DNA from: JBEVNX01 sp040507895
GTDB taxonomy: Bacteria > Desulfobacterota > Binatia > JACPRU01
NCBI GenBank assembly: GCA_040507895.1
Contig: JBEVNX010000206.1
Coordinates: 1 to 7,697 of the forward strand
DNA: 7,697 bases
Reading direction: 5' to 3'
Shown here in pieces: positions 1 through 6,448 of this stretch. Positions within the stretch are counted from its first letter, which is position 1. Every line of letters begins with the position of its first letter. Made by a program: the position numbers and the translations under genes. The notes beneath the pieces are model-generated. The model saw nothing but the letters and a program-made list of their open reading frames with translations. It did no database searches and had not been told where the DNA came from.

Positions 1-774
1 CGGGGCGCCTGGGTGGCGATGGTGTGCGAGGTGGTAGTGGTAGTTCAAGGCCAACCACCGCGCCGCAGCCGAGACGCGGAGATCCCACGCGCCGTTCACG
101 ACGTCGCGCGGGCTCCACGCGTGGTCCACGTACTGGAGCGACGACCAGTGCAGCGCGAAGAGCCAGTGCGTCAGGAGCCACCCTTGCCAGCTCAGATCAC
201 ACGCCCACCACAGAAACGCCTGGTAGGCGAAGGCGAGTGCGATCTCGACCCGTACCTTTCCGGGGGGCAGCTCCACCAGATCGCGCACGTAGTGGCCGAA
301 GCCGATCGCCGGCGCGATACGTTCCACGAAGACACGCGAGCGGTACAGGGGAGTCGCGAGGAGGTACACTGCATTCGAGAGCGGAATGCAGAACCAGTAC
401 AGGCCGAGCAGGTTGCCGCCGTAGAGCCACACGTTGCGAACCCACCGCGATTCGCCCGGCAAGTAGTAGTCGTAGAGATCACGGTCGGTCCGGTTGCGCG
501 CGTGATGGCCCAGGTGCGCGACCCGCTGCAGGGAAAACGATGTGGGAAACATCCACCCGGCGATGACGCCGAGCGCGTAGTTCCTGGATGGTGTGGCCCC
601 CCCCACGCCGTGGACGGCCTCGTGCATCACCGAGAACGGCGTGTTGTTGACGAAAGCGAACGCCACGGCGCCGGCCAGCGCCAGCCACGGCGGCGAGTGG
701 CTTACGATCCAGAGACAGCTCGCGGTAGCCACCGCGGACGCCGCGAGGATCAACCAGTTCAGGCGTTCGGGCAT
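1..774 (-). CDS. Membrane fatty acid desaturase family protein (di-iron, three His boxes), C-terminus off the left edge
   Basis: The minus strand is open from an ATG at 774-772 to base 1, giving 258 residues with no stop, so the 3' end is missing. Three histidine clusters typical of membrane di-iron desaturases and hydroxylases are visible: HEAVH at residues 51-55, HLGHH at 87-91, and HLAHH at 248-252 inside NYHYHLAHHRHP. The stretch before the third box (RDVVNGAWDLR, about 223-233) also resembles soluble-electron-donor fatty acid desaturases. Hydrophobic segments near 6-24, 30-44, 117-140 and 178-212 fit an integral membrane enzyme. The family uses O2 and a di-iron centre to desaturate or hydroxylate acyl chains or other lipids. 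The start overlaps the end of the upstream membrane-protein gene by 16 nt; the purine-rich GAAGAAG just upstream could be a ribosome binding site but sits very close. Substrate and regiochemistry cannot be told. A hydroxylase or carotenoid-ketolase-like role is a less likely alternative. Confidence 0.93.
   Translation of the reverse strand, partial: MPERLNWLILAASAVATASCLWIVSHSPPWLALAGAVAFAFVNNTPFSVMHEAVHGVGGATPSRNYALGVIAGWMFPTSFSLQRVAHLGHHARNRTDRDLYDYYLPGESRWVRNVWLYGGNLLGLYWFCIPLSNAVYLLATPLYRSRVFVERIAPAIGFGHYVRDLVELPPGKVRVEIALAFAYQAFLWWACDLSWQGWLLTHWLFALHWSSLQYVDHAWSPRDVVNGAWDLRVSAAARWLALNYHYHLAHHRHPGAP
597..604. repeat. Eight-base C/G homopolymer inside the desaturase gene
   Basis: Eight consecutive C on the plus strand (G on the coding strand) encode part of V-G-G-A at residues 57-60, between the first and second His boxes. 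The frame is intact on both sides here: HEAVH before it and HLGHH after it are read in one frame. Confidence 0.8.
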
Positions 775-1430
775 GTCTTCTTCACCGGACGCGTGCCGGA
801 GTGGCCGTGCCGGCGCCGGGACTGCGCCACGAATCCCGCCACGGGCACCGCGATGGACAGCAGCAGCATGAGCGTGAGCGCGACCGCGAGGACCGGTCCC
901 GACAGCGCTCCCTGGTTACTCAGCCATTCCATCGTGCCGAGTCCCAATCCGTACACGGCGCCGAAGCCACCGAAGAACCAGGGCGCGTAGTCCATCGCGA
1001 TCGCCGCCTCGCCGCGGCCGTCGGCCCAGGGCTGGTTGTAGACCCTCAGGATCCCCGCCCGGCTCGCGATGACATCGTAGAGGAGATTCCAGAGGGCGAG
1101 GACCGAGCACATCACGAAGGCGCTCCGTGCGACGTCGAACAGACTCTCAGGCGGTACGTGGACCAGCCACCCGAGCATCGCGGTCGCCGACCCGAACACA
1201 AAGCCGTGATGAGGCCGGAAGCGCCCCAGCCTGAGCCGCGTGTTGAACTCCCACACCTTGAGGACGTTGGTGCCGATCCCGGGGACGATATAGGCCCAGA
1301 GTACCGGAATCAGCCATGCCGCGGCGACCAGCCGGAGATCTCCGTCATATGCGCGCTGCCACAGGAAGAACGACGCCGGCGCCAGGACCGCCGGCGCGAC
1401 ATACTGATAGACCGTCAGCGCGCTCTTCAA
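759..1430 (-). CDS. Six-helix membrane protein of unknown family
   Basis: This 223-residue reading frame begins with TTG at 1430-1428, overlapping the TGA of the preceding radical SAM gene as TTGA. No good ribosome binding site precedes it, so reinitiation after that stop is likely. Hydrophobic segments at about residues 7-25, 33-53, 76-94, 99-122, 149-170 and 176-201 predict six membrane helices. The tail (about 204-223) is basic and rich in Arg, Lys and His. Conserved-looking polar loops are VWEFNTRLRLGRFRPHHG (59-76) and VYNQPWADGRGE (130-141); His74-His75 and the Trp/Asp/Arg loop could be functional sites. I recognise no family. Position directly between the radical SAM genes and the desaturase, overlapping both neighbours, suggests a membrane partner or lipid-handling role, which is inference. 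The next in-frame ATG is at codon 85, inside the third helix, so TTG is the best start. Confidence 0.8.
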   Translation of the reverse strand: MKSALTVYQYVAPAVLAPASFFLWQRAYDGDLRLVAAAWLIPVLWAYIVPGIGTNVLKVWEFNTRLRLGRFRPHHGFVFGSATAMLGWLVHVPPESLFDVARSAFVMCSVLALWNLLYDVIASRAGILRVYNQPWADGRGEAAIAMDYAPWFFGGFGAVYGLGLGTMEWLSNQGALSGPVLAVALTLMLLLSIAVPVAGFVAQSRRRHGHSGTRPVKKTCPNA

Positions 1431-2758
1431 TGCAGGCCGAACCGCATCCCGTGCTTCTTGTAGACCTCTTTGCGGAAGATCAAGGTGTAGTACCAGTAGG
1501 CCCCGATGCGCGCGAACGATCGCAGATGCGTCTTCACGTCGCAGAACCGCACCATCAGCGCGCTGAACGTGTTGTAGCGCACGCGCGCGGCGTGACAGGC
1601 GCGGGTGAGCTCGTCCGGCGTCATCCGCTTGGGCACGAAGGCCGCGTTGTTGAAGCGGTACTCCGGGTGGAGCCACCACCTGCCGTCGTAGAGGTGGCGG
1701 CCTTCCCGCTCGAGCTTGGCGTAGAGCGGCGTGTTCGGGTAGGGCATCAGGATGTTGTACGCCGCGAAGATGAACCGGCTTTCGAGAGCGAAATCGGCCG
1801 TGGCAGCGATGGACTCCTGGGTATCGTGGTCGTAGCCGAGCGTGAATGCCGCCCAGGTCTGCATGCCGTGGTCGCGCAGGATGCGGACCTCTTCCTTGTA
1901 GCGGGTGAAGCGCGGCAGGTTCGGCGTCTTCTTCGTCTCGCGCAGGCTCTCCTGGGTGATCGACTCGAACCCGGTGACGTTGCCCCAGTTGCCGGCGCGC
2001 TCGAGGAGCTTCATCAGCTTGGGGTTGCGCGTGACGTCGAGACTGGCCTGGCTCACCCAGTGGATCCGGAGCGGTGTCACCGCGTGGCAGAACTCCGCCA
2101 GAGCCTTGTGGTCGCTCGCGATGTTGTCGTCGATGAAGAAGATGAACTTGCGCGGCTGCGCCTCGATTTCCCGGACGATGTCGTCGAGGGCGCGCACGTA
2201 GTGCTTGCGGTCGAAGTATTGCGTCACGGCGCAGAACTGGCAGGCGAAGCGACAGCCGCGCACGTACTGCATCAGCGTGACGGGGAGATAGCCTTTGCCC
2301 CGAAACAGATCGCGCCGGGGCAGCACGCGATTGATCTGGCCCACCCCGGGCGGCCCATGGTAGGTCGGCTTGAGCCGACGGTGCCGCGCGTCCTCGACCA
2401 CCTCCGTCCACTTGGTCTCGGCGTCGCCGATGAAGATGCTGTCGGCGTGTAGCCTCGCCTCGTCGGGCAGGAGCGAGGCGTGCATCCCACCGAGAATGAC
2501 CTGGACGCCCCTTGCGCGATACTCGGCGGCGATCTCGTAGCCGCGGCGCGCGGTGTAGGTCTCGATCGTGATCGCGGCCAGATCGGTCGGCTCGTCGTAT
2601 GGGATCGGCTCCATCCGGTCGTCGTAGAGGACGCACTCTACGTCGGGCGGGGTCATGCCGGCGAGGACGGCGAGCATCAGCGGCTCCATCCGGCCCTCGT
2701 CGACGTAGAGGCTGTGCTCCATGCGCCCGATGTTCGGCTTGATGAACGTGATCCGCAC
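1427..2758 (-). CDS. B12-binding-type radical SAM protein D
   Basis: 443 residues from a GTG start. The N-terminal part (about 1-150) is a cobalamin-binding-like Rossmann domain with DVECVLYDDRME, ETYTARRGYEIA and a GGMHASLLPDEA block, but without the classical DxHxxG cobalamin-ligand motif. The radical SAM core follows: C169-x3-C173-x2-C176 in RGCRFACQFC, which would bind the 4Fe-4S cluster, then FIDDN (208-212) and GFES (263-266). The C-terminal part carries WWLHPEYRFN (361-370) and the basic tail RKEVYKKHG (429-437). COG1032 enzymes of this kind cleave SAM to a 5'-deoxyadenosyl radical; many methylate unactivated carbons with methylcobalamin, and others couple C-C bonds or rearrange rings. 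It is the closest relative of B in the window. It is unusual in having AGNWGNVTGFES (255-266), where B and C have AGC and a hydrophobic stretch. GTG is preferred as start because MRITFIKPN aligns with the openings of B and C. Substrate unknown. Confidence 0.95.
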   Translation of the reverse strand: MRITFIKPNIGRMEHSLYVDEGRMEPLMLAVLAGMTPPDVECVLYDDRMEPIPYDEPTDLAAITIETYTARRGYEIAAEYRARGVQVILGGMHASLLPDEARLHADSIFIGDAETKWTEVVEDARHRRLKPTYHGPPGVGQINRVLPRRDLFRGKGYLPVTLMQYVRGCRFACQFCAVTQYFDRKHYVRALDDIVREIEAQPRKFIFFIDDNIASDHKALAEFCHAVTPLRIHWVSQASLDVTRNPKLMKLLERAGNWGNVTGFESITQESLRETKKTPNLPRFTRYKEEVRILRDHGMQTWAAFTLGYDHDTQESIAATADFALESRFIFAAYNILMPYPNTPLYAKLEREGRHLYDGRWWLHPEYRFNNAAFVPKRMTPDELTRACHAARVRYNTFSALMVRFCDVKTHLRSFARIGAYWYYTLIFRKEVYKKHGMRFGLH

Positions 2759-2760
2759 GG

Positions 2761-4062
2761 TCAGCTTCCCAGCAGCCGGTTCTGCTTCTTGAAGATCTCG
2801 CGGCGCGAGATCACGTTCGCGACCGCCGTCATGCCGAGGTGGAACGGTGAGAACGGCACCCCGGTCGCGAACAGACGCGTCCCGATCGAGCGCCAGCCGT
2901 AGAAGCGCTTGCGGGTCTGATGGACGCCCTCGGTGAGCTCGTCCGCGCGCATGCCGCGGGGCTCGAAGATCGCGCGCCCGTATCGATAGTCGGGGTCGAG
3001 CCACCACTTGGGCGACAGGAGTCGGCCTTCGGCCAGGAGTCGATCGTAGAGCGCCGAGCCCGGCGTCGGTGTCAGCGGGTTGAAGTTGGCGATCTCGAGG
3101 CGCGCCTCGAGCGCGAACTCGAGCGTGCGGGTGAAGGTGTCGGACGTGTCGGCGTCGTAGCCGAACACGAACGTGCCGTAGATACCGATGCCCCTGCGAT
3201 GGAGCGCATCGACGACGCGCCGGTAGGGCCCGCTGACCGAATTCCAGTGCTTGCCCATCTGCCGGAGGCTGGCCGGGTTCAGGGACTCGAAGCCGATGAG
3301 CACGAATCGGCAGCCCGCTCGAGCCATCCGATCCAGCAGCCGCTCGTCGCGCGCGACGTCGATACTGATCTGGCACGACCAGCGCCGGCCCAGAGGCTCG
3401 AGCGCGTCGAGTAGCGCCTGCAGGTCGGACTTTCGGCCAAACAGGTTGTCGTCGACGAAGAACAGGAGCTTTCCCTTGGGCAGACCGCCGAGCTCCGCGA
3501 CCAGCCCGTCCACGGGTCGCACGCGAAGGTCCGATCCGTAGAAGGCATGGATCGAGCAGAAGTCGCACGCGAAGCGGCACCCACGTCCGTACTGGGCCAG
3601 CTCGACCGGCGCGTAGCGCTTGCCTTTGTAGATGGATCGCTCGAGCCGGTAGTCCGTGAGCGCGCGCTGGTTGCCGCCGGAATAGCGCGGTTTGAGCTGT
3701 CCGGAGGCGAAGTCGGCGAGCAGCTGCTCCCAGACGCCTTCGGCGTCGCCGATCACGACGGCGTCGGCATGTTCGAGGGCTTCATCCGGCAGAAACGTCG
3801 GATGGTAACCACCCATGACGACGGGCACGCCACGGGCACGATAGGCATCGGCCACCGCATACGCGCGGCGCGCAGTGTAGGTCTCGACGCTCAGCGCCGC
3901 CAGGTCGGGCCGATCGTCCATTGGCAGCGCCTCGGCCTTTTCGTCGTAGAACGTGACGTCCCAGCCGGGTGATCGTGCGGCCAGGATTCCCATCGCGAGG
4001 GGAGGCATCGCGTCCGAAGAGCGATAGTCTCCCAGGTTCGGGCGGACGAGGGTGAGCCTCAC
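2761..4062 (-). CDS. B12-binding-type radical SAM protein C
   Basis: 433 residues from a GTG at 4062-4060 that overlaps the TGA of the GNAT gene as GTGA. The N-terminal cobalamin-binding-like domain (about 1-145) contains VTFYDEKAE, VETYTARRAYAVA and VVMGGYHPTFLPDEA, with no DxHxxG. The radical SAM cluster motif is C162-x3-C166-x2-C169 in GRGCRFACDFC, followed by FFVDDNLFGRK (201-211), AGCRFVLIGFESL (249-261) and GTFVFGYDADT (296-306). The C-terminal part has WWLDPDYRYG (353-362) and the tail SRREIFKKQN (419-428), both shared with B and D. COG1032 members are typically SAM- and cobalamin-dependent C-methylases or cyclases; the reaction here is unknown. Its opening differs from B and D: it lacks the TPPDV and DDRME elements, so it is the more distant of the three. 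It follows the GNAT gene and precedes D with only 2 nt between. Confidence 0.95.
   Translation of the reverse strand: MRLTLVRPNLGDYRSSDAMPPLAMGILAARSPGWDVTFYDEKAEALPMDDRPDLAALSVETYTARRAYAVADAYRARGVPVVMGGYHPTFLPDEALEHADAVVIGDAEGVWEQLLADFASGQLKPRYSGGNQRALTDYRLERSIYKGKRYAPVELAQYGRGCRFACDFCSIHAFYGSDLRVRPVDGLVAELGGLPKGKLLFFVDDNLFGRKSDLQALLDALEPLGRRWSCQISIDVARDERLLDRMARAGCRFVLIGFESLNPASLRQMGKHWNSVSGPYRRVVDALHRRGIGIYGTFVFGYDADTSDTFTRTLEFALEARLEIANFNPLTPTPGSALYDRLLAEGRLLSPKWWLDPDYRYGRAIFEPRGMRADELTEGVHQTRKRFYGWRSIGTRLFATGVPFSPFHLGMTAVANVISRREIFKKQNRLLGS
2765..2770 (-). promoter_or_regulatory. Ribosome binding site for radical SAM D
   Basis: GGGAAG on the minus strand lies 6 nt before the GTG at 2758-2756 and inside the last codons of gene C. 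It supports the GTG start, which comes 2 nt after the TGA of C. Confidence 0.6.
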
Positions 4063-5105
4063 AGAAACGCGGCCTCTGGCTGGACGGGACGTCCACTCAG
4101 GAGAGGTCGTCCCTCGAACGTCACGCCGTACACACGCGCGGAATACCGGACGGGTTTGAAGTCCGCGAGCGTCTCGAGCAGCGGATGTCCGGCGTGAAGA
4201 CCGAGACTGGCGACCGGAGTCGCGCAGTGTGACAGCAGATCACGGAGCACCCGCTGAGCGTCCGGCCGCACGTCGTCGTCGAGCGCGAGGAAGGCGATGA
4301 ACGAGTGGCTCAGCGCCCGACCTTCGCGGGGGAGCGGGATTCTGTGGAACAGCCTGGCGTACAGGTTGTACATCGGCAGCAGGCCGCCGATGGGGCGACG
4401 ATAGCGGAGCGCCACGATCTGCTTGAACGAGCTCTGGTCCCACAAGGCGGCGACTCCCCGCAAGACGCCGTCGCGCTTCAAGACGTAGAAGTGCTCCAGT
4501 CCAACTCGCGGGGCGAGAGAGCCATCCAGAACCGGGGCCAGCTCGAAACGCGCGGCTCGCGCGTTGTGAAAGGCGACGACGTCATCGAGCTCCGCCTCCT
4601 CGGCGCGGCGCCACAGCGTCTGTCGCTTCCCGCGTGAGGCGGGCAGGGCGAGCGTCACGTACTCGCCGAGGAAGTGATAGGTCGGGAGCCCGCGAACGGT
4701 GGACTCCAGGAGTCGCCTGGCCGCGAGGTTGTCGCTGGCGACGACCGTGAACCACCACGGAAGGGTCCCCTCGGCCTGCGCGAGCGGTCGTATCGAGGCG
4801 TAGCCCCGGCGCAGGTGCCGGATGCGGTGGCGGTGGTTTGAGGCGACGCGCAGCCCGCCGAGGTACCCGAGCCGCTCGGGTCGGCCGTTCACGTGCACCG
4901 GCCGCACGGCCGCCGTGTACATGCCGACCACGTCCTGTTTCTCCTCGGCGATCACCGCCCACTCGTCGTCACAGAACTTCCGACCGGCGAAGAACGACGG
5001 CTCGCGCTCGATCGCCATCTCGACCCACGTCGACATCCCGTTCTCGCGCATGAGCGCGCGGAGCACAGGATCGTCGGCATCGGTGGCCAGTCGCAGGGTC
5101 GTCAT
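4059..5105 (-). CDS. Double-domain GNAT-family acetyltransferase-like protein
   Basis: 348 residues from an ATG that overlaps the TGA of radical SAM B as ATGA. Two GNAT-like halves are inferred. Residues about 3-155 run from LRLATDADDPVLRALM through VVGMYTAAVRPVHVNG, LGYLGGLRVA (79-88) and a DNLAARRLLES block (125-135), ending in YHFLGEYVTLAL. Residues about 165-335 include the FYVLKRDGVLRGVAALWDQ strand pair (206-224), FKQIVALRYRRP and SFIAFLALDDD (268-278). The length, roughly twice a single GNAT domain, and the WDQxxFKQ element match a two-domain GNAT family I have seen annotated only as acetyltransferase. GNAT proteins move an acyl group from acyl-CoA to an amine, and the acceptor here is unknown. 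The acetyl-CoA loop is degenerate: the expected R-x-x-G-x-G/A reads R92-H-R-I95-R-H97. It lies between radical SAM genes, which argues for a shared pathway. An inactive or aminoacyl/acyl-transferring variant is possible. Confidence 0.88.
   Translation of the reverse strand: MTTLRLATDADDPVLRALMRENGMSTWVEMAIEREPSFFAGRKFCDDEWAVIAEEKQDVVGMYTAAVRPVHVNGRPERLGYLGGLRVASNHRHRIRHLRRGYASIRPLAQAEGTLPWWFTVVASDNLAARRLLESTVRGLPTYHFLGEYVTLALPASRGKRQTLWRRAEEAELDDVVAFHNARAARFELAPVLDGSLAPRVGLEHFYVLKRDGVLRGVAALWDQSSFKQIVALRYRRPIGGLLPMYNLYARLFHRIPLPREGRALSHSFIAFLALDDDVRPDAQRVLRDLLSHCATPVASLGLHAGHPLLETLADFKPVRYSARVYGVTFEGRPLLSGRPVQPEAAFL
4073..4077 (-). promoter_or_regulatory. Possible ribosome binding site for radical SAM C
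   Basis: AGAGG on the minus strand lies 10 nt before the GTG start and inside the end of the GNAT gene. The spacing is somewhat long, so coupling to GNAT translation through the GTGA overlap may matter more. Confidence 0.4.
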
Positions 5106-6448
5106 CCCACTTCCAGCAGCTCGCCGCGCCACGTCTCGTCACCGAGCGGGTAGCCGTTGCGCTTGGTGATCTCGTTGCGGTGCATCGCGTTCACGAGGAA
5201 GAAGTTCCGGAACACGTAGAAGTCGCGCCAGTGGCTCAGGCCGCGCCGAGCGATGCTCTGCCAGGAGTAGAAACGCCGGCGCGCGGTGACGCAGCCGTCG
5301 GTCACCTGCTCGGGCGTCAGTCCCGTAGGACGAAACGGGAGAGCGTTGTACCGATACGCGGGATCGACCCACCACGCCTCGAAGCGAAGACGGCGCTCAC
5401 GCTCGAGCCGCTTGTAGAGTGGGGTGCTGGGGAACGGCGTGAGATGGTTGAATGCCGCAATGTACATGCCCTGCTCGGTCGCGAAGTCCACCGCGCGGTC
5501 GAAGGACGCCTCCGTGTCGTGGTCGTAGCCGAAGATGAAAGTCCCGTAGACGAAGATCCCGTGGCGCCGCAGATTCGCGAGCGCCCGCGTATAGCCGCCC
5601 TGCATTGTGTTGAAGCGCTTGTTCATCAGGCGCAGGTTGGCCTCGTCGAGAGTCTCGAACCCGATGAGGACGCCGCGACAGCCGGCCCGGCGCATCGCGG
5701 CGAGGAAGTCCTCGTCGTGCGCCGCGTTAATGCTCATCTGCGTGACCCAGCGAACATCGAGCCGCTCGAGCTCGCCGAGCAGCGGCTTGCCGGACTTCAA
5801 GTCACCGGCGAAGTTGTCGTCGACGAAGAAGAACACACGCTTGGTGGCCTGGAGCTCCGTCAGCTCGGCGATGACGTCGGCCGGAGGTCTGGCGCGGTAC
5901 GAGCGCGAGAAGAACGTCTGGATCGCGCAGAACTCGCACGGGAAGGGGCAGCCGCGCCCGGTTTCGATCAACCCGATGGGCAGGTAGCGCTTGCCCTGAA
6001 ACAGCCGGCGGTTGAGACGTATCTCCGCCAGGGGGCGTTGCTCTCCGTGGTAGCGGCGGCGCAACGTGCGGTGGCGCAGATCGTCGACCACCCGAGCCCA
6101 GACGCCCTCGGCCTCCCCGGTGACGATGGCTTCCGCGTATCGGGAGACCTCCTCTGGTGCCAAGGTGGCGTGGAACCCGCCCATGACGACGGGCACGCCA
6201 CGGCGTCGATACTCGCTCGCGATCTGGTAGGCGCGCGCGGCGGTGTAGGTCTCGATCGGAATCGCCACCGCGTCCGTGGGAGCGTCGAACGGAATCGCTT
6301 CCATCCGATCGTCGTAGAAGCTCAGCTCGACGTCGGGCGGCGTCAGCCCGGCGAGCACGGCGATCGGGAGGGACTCCATCTGCCATGTCCGGATATAGCT
6401 CTCACCGGCACGGTGGCCGATGGCCGGATGGATCAGCGTGAGCTTCAT
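5102..6448 (-). CDS. B12-binding-type radical SAM protein B
   Basis: 448 residues from an ATG overlapping the TGA of gene A as ATGA; no strong ribosome binding site precedes it, so coupling is likely. The N-terminal cobalamin-binding-like domain (about 1-155) has TPPDVELSFYDDRMEAIP (36-53), ETYTAARAYQIA and VVMGGFHATLAPEE (87-100), again without DxHxxG. The radical SAM cluster ligands are C167-x3-C171-x2-C174 in GRGCPFPCEFC. FFFVDDNFAGD (206-216), AGCRGVLIGFETL (255-267) and GTFIFGYDHDT (302-312) follow. The C-terminal region has WWVDPAYRYN (359-368) and the tail HRNEITKRNG (423-432). The family generates a 5'-deoxyadenosyl radical from SAM and often transfers methyl from cobalamin; the substrate is unknown. 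The first 75 residues match D much better than C. The frame is open upstream to 7297, but that extension lies over gene A in another frame and lacks any domain, so ATG 6448 is the start. Confidence 0.95.
   Translation of the reverse strand: MKLTLIHPAIGHRAGESYIRTWQMESLPIAVLAGLTPPDVELSFYDDRMEAIPFDAPTDAVAIPIETYTAARAYQIASEYRRRGVPVVMGGFHATLAPEEVSRYAEAIVTGEAEGVWARVVDDLRHRTLRRRYHGEQRPLAEIRLNRRLFQGKRYLPIGLIETGRGCPFPCEFCAIQTFFSRSYRARPPADVIAELTELQATKRVFFFVDDNFAGDLKSGKPLLGELERLDVRWVTQMSINAAHDEDFLAAMRRAGCRGVLIGFETLDEANLRLMNKRFNTMQGGYTRALANLRRHGIFVYGTFIFGYDHDTEASFDRAVDFATEQGMYIAAFNHLTPFPSTPLYKRLERERRLRFEAWWVDPAYRYNALPFRPTGLTPEQVTDGCVTARRRFYSWQSIARRGLSHWRDFYVFRNFFLVNAMHRNEITKRNGYPLGDETWRGELLEVG
5110..5114 (-). 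promoter_or_regulatory. Ribosome binding site for the GNAT gene
   Basis: GGAAG on the minus strand ends 4 nt before the ATG at 5105-5103 and supports that start over an upstream in-frame ATG at 5132-5130, which lies inside gene B. The resulting protein begins MTTLRLATDAD, a usual opening of a GNAT first strand. Confidence 0.55.

Noticed and set aside
13..990. 325-codon plus-strand reading frame over the left end
   Set aside because: The opposite strand encodes a desaturase with three His boxes and part of a membrane protein. The plus-strand product has no domain and ends in low-complexity sequence.
1316..2452. 378-codon plus-strand reading frame
   Set aside because: Antisense to radical SAM D and part of the membrane-protein gene; low-complexity His, Arg, Glu and Val composition, no motif.
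1431..2636. Long upstream extension of the membrane protein frame (625 residues)
   Set aside because: The extension is a shadow of radical SAM D. Only the part after TTG 1430 has membrane helices.
2759..3580. N-terminal extension of radical SAM D to 717 residues
   Set aside because: The extra part overlaps gene C in another frame and is Arg-rich without motifs. The GTG at 2758 aligns with the starts of B and C and has a ribosome binding site.
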